A model generated the notes under the pieces. It searched no databases and was not told the origin of the DNA. It saw nothing but the letters and a program-made list of their open reading frames with translations. Shown here piece by piece: positions 28,033 through 39,932 of a stretch of DNA of 64,000 nt (its first letter is position 1; the number at the start of each line of letters is the position of its first letter). Origin of the DNA: Macondimonas sp035325645. GTDB taxonomy: Bacteria; Pseudomonadota; Gammaproteobacteria; UBA5335. Position numbers and translations under genes: made by a program. The stretch covers positions 1 to 64,000 of the forward strand of contig DAOKZK010000005.1 in the NCBI GenBank assembly GCA_035325645.1, written 5' to 3'.

Positions 28033-29985
28033 ATGACCCCCCGAGAACCGAATCGCGCCTCGCGCATCCTCCGCATTGTTCTTTCAGGACTGTTGCTGTC
28101 CTTGCTCGGACTCGCCCACGCGGCAAGCCGCGAGGAGATTTTGCCGATTCTTCAGATGGTCGATTATATCGGTGTCGACTATCCCGAATTCGTTCTCGAC
28201 GGCAAGGTTCTGAACGAAGACGAGTATGCCGAGCAACTGGAATTCTCGGCCGATGTCGTTCGACGCATCGTGGCTCTGCCCGAGTCAGACGGCAAGTCCT
28301 CTTTGGTCGATCAGGCCCGTGCCCTGCAGGCGGCGGTGACCGACAAGGCTGACGGGCAGCGCATTCAGGATTTGACTGCGCAGATGACAAAAACCCTGCT
28401 TGCTCACTATCCCATCACCATCACGCCAGCCAGGACACCGGACCTCAGGCTGGGCAGTCAGCTCTACCAGATGCACTGCGCCAGCTGCCACGGCAGCGAA
28501 GGACGAGGGGACGGCCCGGCTGCAGCGGCGCTCGAGCCTGCGCCGACCGACTTTCACGAGCTGCAACGCCGCAACCAGCGCAGTCTGCTGAGCTACTACA
28601 ACACTGTCACCCTCGGCGTGCCCGGCACCGCCATGGCAAGTTACAGCCAGTTGAGCGAGGCTGAACGCTGGGCACTGGTGTTCCACATCGCACAGCTGGC
28701 CCATACTCCGGCCGATCGTCAGGCTGGCGCCACGCTTTGGGCCGAAGATCGCTCCGCACGTCAGCTCATCCCGGACATGACCGCCCTTGTCCAGCTCACC
28801 CCGAATGAGCTGTCTGCCGCGGACCCGCAGCGAGCCACTGCATTGCTTGCCGGCGTGCTCGCCGACCCCGCGTTGCTTGAGCCGCGCCGCGAACAGGCGT
28901 TCGTCATGGCTCGCGAGCAGCTCGAGGTGGTCCGCAAGGCCTACGCAGGCGGTGATCGCGAGGCTGCGGGCCGCGCCGCCCTTTCGGCCTACCTCGACGG
29001 CTTCGAAATGACCGAAGCCGCGCTGGCCGCATCGGATCCCGTCCTGATGCGCCGAATCGAGGCGGACATGATGGCGCTGCGCGTCGCGGTTCGCGACGGT
29101 GAGGACGTCTCGACACTGGCGTCGCGGATCGATGCCCTGCAAGCGCTGCTGGATCAAGCCGAAGCGAAGATCGACGCGGGCCAGAGCAGTGCGGCCGCGG
29201 CCTTCAGCGGGAGCTTCCTGATCCTGTTCCGGGAAGGACTGGAAGCCATCCTCGTCCTGGCTGCAATGTTCGCCTTTCTCAAGAAATCCGGCCGCCAGGA
29301 CGGACTGATCTATCTGCACGTGGGCTGGATCAGCGCGCTCCTGCTCGGATTTGCCACATGGTTTGTGGCGACCTACCTCATCGACATCAGCGGCTCCAGC
29401 CGCGAAGTCACCGAAGGTCTGACAGCCCTGCTTGCCATGGTGATTCTGATCGGTGTGGGTTTGTGGCTGCACAACAAGAGCTATGCGAACCGCTGGCAGC
29501 AGTACGTCGCAGGCCAGATGCAGGCAGCCATGAGTCGCGGTGGATTGCGGGCCATTGGCTTGGTGTCCTTCCTCGCCGTCTACCGCGAAGCCTTCGAGAC
29601 GGTGCTGTTCTATCGCGCCTTGTGGAGCCAGGGACAACATCCGGCGATTCTGATGGGAATGGCCTTGGCAGCCGTTCTGCTGGCTGGCATCGCCATCGCG
29701 CTATTCCGTTTCAGCGTGCGGCTGCCCATCCGCCAGTTCTTCAGTTTCAGCGCGGCGCTCATCGCGGTGCTGGCGGTCGTCTTCGCCGGCAAGGGCATAG
29801 CTGCCTTGCAGGCGGCAGGCTGGATCGGGGTCAAGGCGGTGCCGTTCATCGATCTGCCGACCCTGGGCATCTATCCCACCGCGCAGACATTGCTGGTCCA
29901 AGCGGTGGTCGTGGCGGTGATCGTGGCAGGGGCGGCCTATAACCACTGGGCGCCCTTGCGCGCTTCCGGGCAGCAGGAAGACTAA
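28033..29985 (+). CDS. Cytochrome c-FTR1 fusion iron permease
   Basis: A 650-residue protein. A signal/anchor helix (about 13-32) is followed by a periplasmic helical region, a c-type heme motif CASCH (near 149-153) with SEGRGDGPA, and a further helical domain. From about 390 comes an FTR1 permease with several membrane helices and two iron-binding motifs, REGLE (near 399) and REAFE (near 517). FTR1 proteins import ferric iron coupled to ferrous oxidation; here the oxidase partner function seems to be fused as a cytochrome. A Fur-like site upstream supports iron control. Confidence 0.9.
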   Translation: MTPREPNRASRILRIVLSGLLLSLLGLAHAASREEILPILQMVDYIGVDYPEFVLDGKVLNEDEYAEQLEFSADVVRRIVALPESDGKSSLVDQARALQAAVTDKADGQRIQDLTAQMTKTLLAHYPITITPARTPDLRLGSQLYQMHCASCHGSEGRGDGPAAAALEPAPTDFHELQRRNQRSLLSYYNTVTLGVPGTAMASYSQLSEAERWALVFHIAQLAHTPADRQAGATLWAEDRSARQLIPDMTALVQLTPNELSAADPQRATALLAGVLADPALLEPRREQAFVMAREQLEVVRKAYAGGDREAAGRAALSAYLDGFEMTEAALAASDPVLMRRIEADMMALRVAVRDGEDVSTLASRIDALQALLDQAEAKIDAGQSSAAAAFSGSFLILFREGLEAILVLAAMFAFLKKSGRQDGLIYLHVGWISALLLGFATWFVATYLIDISGSSREVTEGLTALLAMVILIGVGLWLHNKSYANRWQQYVAGQMQAAMSRGGLRAIGLVSFLAVYREAFETVLFYRALWSQGQHPAILMGMALAAVLLAGIAIALFRFSVRLPIRQFFSFSAALIAVLAVVFAGKGIAALQAAGWIGVKAVPFIDLPTLGIYPTAQTLLVQAVVVAVIVAGAAYNHWAPLRASGQQED

Positions 29986-30333
29986 GGCAGGCGAGCGGAG
30001 CCGCCGATCCGTGTGCGCTTTTGGTCGACACTGACCGGGCGCCCGTGACAGCGCCTGCCAAGGGCGTTCATCTGCTTCGCAGCGCCGATGCCAGCGACGT
30101 CCTTCGGGACTTCACCGGCTTTAGACGCCCGATCTGTCGGTGAGCCTTGCGTCGTCGGCAACGCCTTTTGCGATCCTTTGCTCCTCGCGCCTGAGGGAAT
30201 GCTTCGACGCCAGAAGCGCTGTGGGCGCTACCTTCATGAATCGCGGCCCCGTTGCCGATAGAATCGGTACAGGAACAACATCAGGCGCCGTCCCGACGAC
30301 GCGTGGTGGCAGCGCATCATCATCTGGACAGAC
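29986..30333. other. Intergenic region without recognised feature
   Basis: This 348-base gap between the iron permease and the large GH94 gene holds no convincing gene, terminator or repeat. A TAGAAT hexamer at 30259-30264 could be a -10 for the downstream gene, but no acceptable -35 lies at the right distance. Confidence 0.5.
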
Positions 30334-33300
30334 ATGAACGATATCAGTGGCTCGGAGGTGGCGCTCCCCGGCAATGGGCGAAACCGTGTCATCGCCGGCC
30401 GCATGGCTGCAGCCCTCGTGTGCGCCGTGGCGGCGGTCGGGTGGATGGCCCACGATCAAGATCAGCGTCTCGCGGATGTGCTGATGACGGTTGCGCTGGC
30501 CTGGATCGCGCTCAACCTGGCCGGTGGCGAAGTGGCGACGCCAACGAGATTCCGGCGGCTGTTCGATCGTACGCGAGACGCTGCCATCGTCGGCGTTCTC
30601 GCATGGTCGATCGATCCTGCGGCGAGCCTGTGGGCCATGCCGGCGGCATTGCATCAGGTGCCGACACTGACCCACGGCGCGGCCACAACGATCGCGGCGG
30701 CTTTCGTTTTGGCCAGCCTCTTGGCCAGGGCCCGGCGTCAGGCAGCGCTTCCCCATCCGGCGGCCCTGGCTTTTCTTGTCGTTCCCATCGGTTTCAATCT
30801 TTTGCTGCTCCTCGGCAACAGCGCGCTGCTGGCGCGCTGGGGGCAGATGCTCGCCGGAGCAGTTCTGGCGCCGGCCCACGCTGCGGCCGTGGGACGCGCA
30901 TTGCTGCTCGGCGGCGTCAATCTGGCCGCCGTCTGGGGAATGGGTCTCTTGGTCGATGGCCGGGCGAGTCGGGACGTTCGTCTCTTGGCGGCCGCAGTAC
31001 TCTGCGGCGGCTGGGCGGCATGGACGCCGGTGATGGCCGATTGGGGGAGCAGCGCGACACTGATCGCGTGGCATCCGCTGGCCGCCCTGACGGCGGTCGT
31101 CGCCCTGGCGGCATTGGCCCAGGCGGGCCTGTGGGCGCAGACGTTTTTCATTACGGCCTTGCTCATGCAGGGATTGCGCGATCAACGGCCACAAGCTGTG
31201 ACACTCGCGCCCCAGATCCGCGAAGGCGCCACCAAAGGCGCTGTTTATGGCGCCTTGTTCATGCTGATCCTGGCAACGGCGGCACTGTTGTATCGCAATA
31301 CGCTGTTCAGACACTGGCTGGAGATGGCGCCCTGGCTCGGCGGCGCCCTGCTGGGCCCGTTGCTGTTTGGCCTGGCTCGCACGCTCATCGAAAGCTTCGA
31401 CGGCAGTGCGCCTTTCGTCGGACGCCTGCGCCGCAATCTTCTGGCGCCTGACAACTACGCGCGTGGCGTGGTGCTGGGCTTCGGCCTCGCCCTGCTGATC
31501 GAGCGGAATGTCATTGCCGCCTCCGCCGATCTGCGTTTTTTGAGCGGCTTCCTGGTCGGTGCGCTGGCGGGCGCGGGGGTGGACGGGCTGATGCACGGCG
31601 TCGACCGTCTGCGCGGCCGGCGACAACATTTCGACAGGCCACGCATCTATGTCTTCGCAGCGCTGTTGAGCGGCGGCGTCGGCGGCATGCTGGCCTGGTA
31701 TTTCGATGCCGCCCAATTGCAGACGGTGGGCGGAAAGCTCCTGCGTTATGCGCAGATTTTCGGCCCTGCCGCCGGCCAGCCCGTTTACGATTACGTGACC
31801 TACCCCCTGTTCAGCCGCTGGGGGGCCATCAACCTCGGTACCGTATCAGGCGGCCTCAAGCAGTTCTATTGCGATTCCCTGGCCGGGGTCATCAACTGGT
31901 CGATCGCCGCCCCGCTGTTCAGCATCAACCTGATCGTTCTGAGCGCTATCTTCCAGCGCAGCCTGGAACCCTTGCGGCATCTGTTCACGCGCGATGGCCT
32001 GGCGAACGTCGTGACCCAGGCCGTGCGGGTGCAGCGCTGGGGCCTCTGGATGGCACCCATCATCCAGACCTTTCTCAAGATGGCCCCAAATCCCGCCTGG
32101 TACAACCAGGACGGCGCACTTCGCACCGGACTGGCCACGGTACAAGCCCTGCGCCTCGACGAGCCGGCCTTCCGGCAATGGAGTCTGCACACCTTTCTGG
32201 GCCTCATGACCTACGGATGGCTGCGCATCCTGATCTGGTTCGATCACATGGGGCTGCGGGTCGCGACCCTCGTCAATCTCTCCTTCATCGGGCTGGACCG
32301 GCTCGAGGCGCGGTTGTCGCGCTGGCTTGGGCATGCGGCGCCTACGCCGGTGATCCCGGAAGGCATTCGTCGTTTTGCAACCTGGGCCCCCCTGCTGCTC
32401 CCGTTCTACATTCCGCGCGGCGCAGAGTGGGATTTCGTCTGGGATGAATCCCAACGCCTTGCGACGGCACCCGGCGATGCCCTCATACCGGAAGCCCGGC
32501 TGCTACTGGGCGTCTATCTGGCTGCAGCGCTGGCAGGAGTCATCGGGCTGGTATGGATCTTCCGGCGCCTGCGTCATACCCGCGAGGCGCATGCCCCGCG
32601 GCTCGTGCAGATGAGCAGCGGCCGCCTGCAGCTCGAGATGGACGCCGATGGCAACAGTCGCGTACTGACCCATATCGGACGGGTTCCGGCGCTGGACTTC
32701 TCACGGCGTGCGGCCGACTGCGCCCTACCCCACGGGCAAACCTTCTATCTGCAGGGCCTGCAGGCGGATGGCGCATTCACCCCGCCTATCGATCTGATGC
32801 GCGATGAAGTTGGTGGGACACGACGCATCTGGCGGACTGCCGACGGCAATGTAGCGCTGACGCGGGCGCTGCCGGGCGATCTCGAGGTTCGCGTCATGGT
32901 CGAGCCCTGCACGCAGATCGAGGCCATCCGTTGGCGCATCCGCCTTGAGCAGCGCGGCGCGCAGCCGCGGCGGTTGCGGCTCACCGGCTATCTGGAGTGG
33001 GCCTTGAATCACCCGGACGCCTACCTGCGGCGGCCGGACTTCAATGCCATCCATATCGGCGTGCGCTATCTGCGCGCCCAAGCCGCCTTGCTCGCGCACA
33101 ACCGCTTGCTGGGCGGCGGCAAGCCCAACCGGGATCCAGCCGGCTGCGGATTCATCACCTTCGAACCCAATCCCGCGGCACGGCTGAGCGGGTACGAGGA
33201 TGACCGCAGCCGTTTTCTCGGGCGCGGCACGGCACATGCGCCCGACGCGCTCATCCATCAGAGCTTGCGTGACCCGGCCGACGAGGGACTGCTGTATCCC

Positions 33301-35820
33301 TTCGATCCTGCGGCCGCCCTGCAGGTGGAACTTGAACTTACCGGGGAGCCGATTGAAATCTCGTGGATCCAGGGCTGGGCCGACTCCGAATCCGCCGCGC
33401 TCACGGCGATAGAGGCGCTGCGTGGCGCGCCCGCGGAAACTGCACCGAAGCCACTCCATGCGATGCCCTCGCGCCGCATTCTCCCGCGCCCCGAGCTTGC
33501 GCTCGATGCCGGCTTCAGCGCGCACGGTCCGGGTTTCGAGATGAGTCCGGATACGCCGCGTCCCTGGACCCATGTGCTCGCCAATCGCCAAGGCTACGGC
33601 GTGCTGATCGGCAATGACGGCGCCCAGTTCTCGTTTGCCGGCAATGCCCAGCAAAACGGCCTGACGCCGTTCACGCTGGACACCATCCCCGCGCAATCCT
33701 GCGCGCAGGCGCTCTACATCACCGATGTCGAGACGGGCGCATTGCTGAGCCCCGGCTTCACGCCGCTGCGCCAGGATGCCGCGCACCGGGTACGCTTCGA
33801 GCCGGGCGAGGCCGTGCTGATGGCGGAAGCGGCCAATCTCGCGCTGACGCTCCGGGTCGTGGTCGCGCCGGATGAGCCGCTGGAAGTGCGTGTGTTGCGC
33901 GTGGAGAACCGCGCCGCCCATGCGCGGACCCTGCGGCTGACGGCCTACGCCCAGCTTGCCCTGGCCGAACTTCCTCAGGACAGCCACCGGCAGATCGCGA
34001 CCGCCTTCAACGCCGCGCTGGGCGCCTGCCTGTTCAGCCGCCCCGGGCAGATCTTCCACGAAGGCACGGGTTTTCTGGCGATCGATCTGCCGGTCGAGGC
34101 GCACACTTTCAACCGGCGGGCCTTCTGGGGTGCCTGTGGCGATGCAACCCGACCCGGCATGGCGCTCACGGGCTGCGCTGAAACCGACCGATTACCCGAT
34201 GCCGCAACCGTCGCTGCTCTGTGCAGTGTGTTCGAGCTCGAACCCTACGGCGCACGCGAGCTGGTGGTGCTGATGGGACAGGCCGCAAGCGCGGAGGAAG
34301 CCGAACGGCTGATCAAAGGCCACAGGGATCCGGCTGGCGGGCGCAACGCCCTTGTCCACGCGCGCATGAGCTGGACGGGCATCCTGGGACAATTGCGTGT
34401 CGAGACCGACGATCCGGACTTCGACCGGCTCGTCAACGACTGGCTCCCCTATCAGGTGCTCACGGCGCGGCTCTGGGCGCGACTCGGACCGAACCAGCGC
34501 AGCGGTGCCTTCGGCTTTCGCGATCAACTCCAGGATGTGCTGCCGCTCATCTGGACTTGGCCGGCGTTGGCCCGCGAGCAAATTCTCGCGCATGCCGCGG
34601 TCCAGTTCCGGGAAGGCGACGTGCTCAAATGGTGGCATCCGGCCGCCCGTGGCGGCATCGGCCTGGGACAACGCAGCCGTGCCAGCGATCCGCATCTCTG
34701 GCTCCCCTATGTCACGGCCCACTACGTCATGGCCAGCGGCGATTGGGCCGTGCTGGAGACCGAACTGCCCTATCTCGAAGGTCGCCCGATTCCAGAAGGT
34801 CAGCCGGACATCGCCTTCGTGCCGCGCATCTCGCGCGATGTGGACAGCCTTTATCACCATTGCCGACGCGCCATCGACCTCAGCCTCGCCCGGCGCGGCG
34901 CGCGCGGCCTGCCGCTGATCGGCGCGGGCGACTGGAACGATGGCCTCGACGAACTCGGACTCGAAGGCCGCGGGGAAAGCGGCTGGATGGCGCTCTTCCT
35001 GATCGAGGTCCTGCAACGCTTCCTGCCCTTGACCGAACGCATCGCCGGCGCTGCGGCAGCCGAGCGCGACCGCGCCGCAATCGGGCAGTTACGGGAAGCC
35101 TTGGGCCGCTGCTGGATGGGTGACCGCTTTCTGCGCGCGACCAGCGATGCGGGGGAAGTCTTTGCCCCCCTGAGCGCGCTGATGTCCGCCTGGCCCGCCA
35201 TCGCGGGCGCTGCCGACTTCGCGCGGGCCGAAACCGCGTTGAATGCGGGCCTCGCCGGCCTCGAGACGCCCGACCTCATCCGGCTGCTGAACCCGGCTTT
35301 CGATGCCGACAGCCGCCCCTATCCCGGTCGTATTGCGCTCTATCCGCCCGGTGTGCGCGAAAACGGCGGCCAGTACAGCCATGGCGCCAGCTGGCTGATC
35401 GATGCGGCGCTGGCGCTGAGCGATCAAGCCGACGAGATCGGGGACCAGTCCCGTGCCGACCACTGGCGCCGGCGCGCCTGGGAGCTCTGGCGCAAGATCT
35501 CACCGCTCGACAAGGACCCGCTGCGCTATGGGTTACCGCCGTATCAGCAGGCCGCGGATGTGTACTGGGGCGCCGGCCATGACGGCCGCGGCGGCTGGAC
35601 CGGTTATACCGGCGCTGCGGCGCGCATGCTTTGGACCGCCTATAGCCTGCTGGGGCTGCGCATGGAAGCCGGCAGCCTGCGCATCGACCCGGCGGCGGGA
35701 GCCCGTGCAGGCATTCCCCGTCTGCGCACGGTGCATCATCGGGGGCACCGCCATGCGCCAGACCAGCGCCGCGATGACGGTCAACAGCCGCCGCACGGCT
35801 CGACTTCCTGCACGCCCTGA
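30334..35820 (+). CDS. Giant membrane-anchored GH94 (glycoside phosphorylase-type) protein, NdvB-like C-terminal region
   Basis: An 1828-residue protein. The first 780 or so residues hold many membrane helices plus two soluble stretches. Two beta-sandwich domains follow, beginning near HIGRVPALDFSRRAADCA (about 770-1010) and VLANRQGYGVLIGNDG (about 1080-1330). Then comes a GH94 alpha/alpha barrel with GAFGFRDQLQDVLPLI, RGGIGLGQRSRASDPHLW, the general-acid motif GDWNDGLDELG (near 1532) and GWTGYTGAAARM. This C-terminal half resembles cyclic beta-1,2-glucan synthase NdvB, but I see no GT84 glucosyltransferase domain. The last 45 residues are basic, low in complexity and do not look like the family. 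Role in a beta-glucan is inferred. Confidence 0.85.
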   Translation: MNDISGSEVALPGNGRNRVIAGRMAAALVCAVAAVGWMAHDQDQRLADVLMTVALAWIALNLAGGEVATPTRFRRLFDRTRDAAIVGVLAWSIDPAASLWAMPAALHQVPTLTHGAATTIAAAFVLASLLARARRQAALPHPAALAFLVVPIGFNLLLLLGNSALLARWGQMLAGAVLAPAHAAAVGRALLLGGVNLAAVWGMGLLVDGRASRDVRLLAAAVLCGGWAAWTPVMADWGSSATLIAWHPLAALTAVVALAALAQAGLWAQTFFITALLMQGLRDQRPQAVTLAPQIREGATKGAVYGALFMLILATAALLYRNTLFRHWLEMAPWLGGALLGPLLFGLARTLIESFDGSAPFVGRLRRNLLAPDNYARGVVLGFGLALLIERNVIAASADLRFLSGFLVGALAGAGVDGLMHGVDRLRGRRQHFDRPRIYVFAALLSGGVGGMLAWYFDAAQLQTVGGKLLRYAQIFGPAAGQPVYDYVTYPLFSRWGAINLGTVSGGLKQFYCDSLAGVINWSIAAPLFSINLIVLSAIFQRSLEPLRHLFTRDGLANVVTQAVRVQRWGLWMAPIIQTFLKMAPNPAWYNQDGALRTGLATVQALRLDEPAFRQWSLHTFLGLMTYGWLRILIWFDHMGLRVATLVNLSFIGLDRLEARLSRWLGHAAPTPVIPEGIRRFATWAPLLLPFYIPRGAEWDFVWDESQRLATAPGDALIPEARLLLGVYLAAALAGVIGLVWIFRRLRHTREAHAPRLVQMSSGRLQLEMDADGNSRVLTHIGRVPALDFSRRAADCALPHGQTFYLQGLQADGAFTPPIDLMRDEVGGTRRIWRTADGNVALTRALPGDLEVRVMVEPCTQIEAIRWRIRLEQRGAQPRRLRLTGYLEWALNHPDAYLRRPDFNAIHIGVRYLRAQAALLAHNRLLGGGKPNRDPAGCGFITFEPNPAARLSGYEDDRSRFLGRGTAHAPDALIHQSLRDPADEGLLYPFDPAAALQVELELTGEPIEISWIQGWADSESAALTAIEALRGAPAETAPKPLHAMPSRRILPRPELALDAGFSAHGPGFEMSPDTPRPWTHVLANRQGYGVLIGNDGAQFSFAGNAQQNGLTPFTLDTIPAQSCAQALYITDVETGALLSPGFTPLRQDAAHRVRFEPGEAVLMAEAANLALTLRVVVAPDEPLEVRVLRVENRAAHARTLRLTAYAQLALAELPQDSHRQIATAFNAALGACLFSRPGQIFHEGTGFLAIDLPVEAHTFNRRAFWGACGDATRPGMALTGCAETDRLPDAATVAALCSVFELEPYGARELVVLMGQAASAEEAERLIKGHRDPAGGRNALVHARMSWTGILGQLRVETDDPDFDRLVNDWLPYQVLTARLWARLGPNQRSGAFGFRDQLQDVLPLIWTWPALAREQILAHAAVQFREGDVLKWWHPAARGGIGLGQRSRASDPHLWLPYVTAHYVMASGDWAVLETELPYLEGRPIPEGQPDIAFVPRISRDVDSLYHHCRRAIDLSLARRGARGLPLIGAGDWNDGLDELGLEGRGESGWMALFLIEVLQRFLPLTERIAGAAAAERDRAAIGQLREALGRCWMGDRFLRATSDAGEVFAPLSALMSAWPAIAGAADFARAETALNAGLAGLETPDLIRLLNPAFDADSRPYPGRIALYPPGVRENGGQYSHGASWLIDAALALSDQADEIGDQSRADHWRRRAWELWRKISPLDKDPLRYGLPPYQQAADVYWGAGHDGRGGWTGYTGAAARMLWTAYSLLGLRMEAGSLRIDPAAGARAGIPRLRTVHHRGHRHAPDQRRDDGQQPPHGSTSCTP

Positions 35821-35990
35821 TCAAACGGGCCACTCGGGGATGGCATAAAAGCGGCTACGCCCCATCCAACCTGCCCTGCCACGCCGCAGGAACTTCCGCG
35901 AAGCCGTGTCGGCGGGTTGTGGGCCGCATCCCTGGGATGGGCCCCATCGCCGATCCGCTCCGCGCAGCACTGCCACCGGCCTCCTCGGGC

Positions 35991-37997
<2,007 letters not shown>

Positions 37998-38063
37998 TGC
38001 GATGGTCCAGAGCGGTATTTAAGATGCGCGGTTGTGTCTCAGCCGGCAGAAGAGGACATCACC

Positions 38064-39248
38064 TTGGGCATCCGTTTGTCTCAGCGCGTTCAACGCATCA
38101 AGCCCTCCCCCACCCTGGCGGTCACCGCCCGCGCCGCGGCGCTCAAAGCCAGCGGCAAGGACGTGATCGGGCTGGGCGCCGGAGAACCGGATTTCGACAC
38201 GCCGGAACACATCAAGGCAGCGGCGATGGACGCGATCCAGCGCGGCTTCACCAAGTATACGGCCGTCGACGGCACCGCCGGCCTGAAGCAGGCGATCGTC
38301 GAAAAATTCGAGCGCGACAATGCGCTGCGCTACACGCCCAAGCAGATCCTGGTCTCCTGCGGCGCCAAGCAGAGTTTCTTCAATCTCTGTCTGGCCCTGC
38401 TCGACGCCGGGGATGAGGTCATCATCCCCGCGCCCTACTGGGTGTCGTATCCGGACATGGTCCTGATCGCCGATGCCACGCCCGTCATCGTGCCCACCCC
38501 CATGGACGCCGGCTTCAAGATCACCGCCGAGCAGCTCGAAGAGGCGATCACCCCGCGCACCCGGCTGCTGGTCCTCAACAGCCCCTCCAACCCGACCGGC
38601 AAGGCCTATAGCCGCGCCGAACTGGAAGCGCTGGGCGAGGTGCTGCGGCGCCATCCCCAAGTGCTCATCGCCAGCGACGACATCTATGAAGTCATCCTGT
38701 GGACGGGCGAGCCGTTCGTCAACATCGCCATGGCCTGTCCCGATCTCGTCGAGCGCACGCTGGTCATCAACGGCGTCTCCAAGAGCCACGCCATGACTGG
38801 CTGGCGCATCGGTTATACCGCAGGCCCGGCCGAACTGATCCAGGCCATGACCAACGTGCAGTCCCAGAGCACCTCCAACCCGACCTCCATCTCGCAGGTC
38901 GCCGCCGAGGCCGCGTTGCGGGGCGATCAGTCCTGCGTGGCGGAAATGGTCAAGGCCTTCCGTCAGCGCCACGACGCCGTGGTGGCCCGGCTCAACGCAC
39001 TGCCCGGCGTGCGCTGTCTGCCCTCCGACGGCACTTTCTACGCCTTCCCGGATTTTTCCGAGGTGCTGCAGCGACGCGCTGATCTCGCCGATGACATTGC
39101 GCTTGGCGAATTCCTGCTCAACGAGGCGCTGGTCGCACTGGTGCCCGGCTCGGCCTTCGGCAGCCCGGGGCACATGCGATTGTCCTACGCGACCAGCCAG
39201 ACCTTGCTGGACAAAGCCCTGGACCGGCTCGGGCAGGCGCTCGGCTGA
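38064..39248 (+). CDS. aspC: Class I/II pyridoxal-phosphate aminotransferase (aspartate aminotransferase type)
   Basis: A 394-residue PLP enzyme. It has LGAGEPDFDTPEHIK, YTAVDGTAGLK, LNSPSNPTGKAYS, the PLP Lys in NGVSKSHAMTGWRIGY (Lys240) and FGSPGHMRLSYATS. This is the aspartate/prephenate aminotransferase subgroup. The start is TTG at 38064, preceded by AGAGGAC at proper spacing; no ATG fits the family's N-terminus. It transfers the amino group between aspartate and 2-oxoglutarate or related acids. Exact substrate range is not decided by sequence. Confidence 0.9.
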   Translation: MGIRLSQRVQRIKPSPTLAVTARAAALKASGKDVIGLGAGEPDFDTPEHIKAAAMDAIQRGFTKYTAVDGTAGLKQAIVEKFERDNALRYTPKQILVSCGAKQSFFNLCLALLDAGDEVIIPAPYWVSYPDMVLIADATPVIVPTPMDAGFKITAEQLEEAITPRTRLLVLNSPSNPTGKAYSRAELEALGEVLRRHPQVLIASDDIYEVILWTGEPFVNIAMACPDLVERTLVINGVSKSHAMTGWRIGYTAGPAELIQAMTNVQSQSTSNPTSISQVAAEAALRGDQSCVAEMVKAFRQRHDAVVARLNALPGVRCLPSDGTFYAFPDFSEVLQRRADLADDIALGEFLLNEALVALVPGSAFGSPGHMRLSYATSQTLLDKALDRLGQALG

Positions 39249-39264
39249 CACGACTCATCCGATC

Positions 39265-39295
39265 GACGGGTCGCTGGCCGGCGAGCCGGCCCGTC
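39265..39295 (+). other. Hairpin downstream of the aminotransferase gene
   Basis: GGCCGGC-GA-GCCGGCC (39276-39291) is a perfect 7-bp stem, extended outward by GACG and CGTC. No T-run follows, so it may be a weak or factor-assisted terminator before yqgE. Confidence 0.4.
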
Positions 39296-39366
39296 GGTCG
39301 GCAAACCCCCTTGGGAAATGGGATGCAGAGCTTGTCACGTCTCGGGCGACTGCCTACCATGAAGCC

Positions 39367-39930
39367 ATGATTGAAGGGCGCTATCTCCAGCATCACCTGC
39401 TGATCGCCATGCCGGGCATGAGCGATCGCAATTTTTCCCACACCGTCACCTATTTGTGCGAGCACAATGCCGACGGCGCCCTCGGCATCGTCATCAACCG
39501 GCCCAGCGATTTGCGGCTCTCCCAGCTCATGGAGCAGATGCAACTCCCGGGCCCTGAAAAACCCGAATGGGACAGCATCGTCTATCAGGGCGGGCCCGTG
39601 AGCGAGGAGCGCGGCTTCGTGCTGCACGAGGATCCGGGGCCTTGGGAGTCCAGCCTGTTCGTGTCCGAGCACATGCACGTCACGACCTCCCGCGATATCC
39701 TGATGGCCATCGCTCAAGGGTGTGGCCCTTCGCGCTACCTCCTGGCCCTGGGCTATGCCGGCTGGACCGCAGGGCAGTTGGAACAGGAAATGCGCGACAA
39801 CGCCTGGCTCGCCGTGCCCGCCGACGGGCGTATCGTCTTCGATCTGCCGGCACCGGAACGGCTCGCGGCAGCCATCGGCTTGCTGGGCGTCGATTGGCGG
39901 CAGATCGGCAGCGAAGCGGGCCATGCGTGA
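39367..39930 (+). CDS. yqgE: YqgE/AlgH family protein
   Basis: A 187-residue YqgE/AlgH protein. It starts MIEGRYLQHHLLIAMPGM, then FSHTVTYLCEHNADGALGIV, INRPSDLRL, YQGGPVSEERGFVLHE and LLALGYAGWTAGQLEQEM. The family is widespread in proteobacteria and of uncertain biochemistry; in Pseudomonas it is linked to alginate gene control. It is two bases upstream of ruvX and at the head of the pyrimidine operon, a conserved gene order. Confidence 0.92.
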   Translation: MIEGRYLQHHLLIAMPGMSDRNFSHTVTYLCEHNADGALGIVINRPSDLRLSQLMEQMQLPGPEKPEWDSIVYQGGPVSEERGFVLHEDPGPWESSLFVSEHMHVTTSRDILMAIAQGCGPSRYLLALGYAGWTAGQLEQEMRDNAWLAVPADGRIVFDLPAPERLAAAIGLLGVDWRQIGSEAGHA

Positions 39931-39932
39931 GC

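Noticed and set aside
37998..38063. LexA box ahead of uvrB
   Set aside because: No CTGT-N8-ACAG palindrome was found in the short divergent gap.
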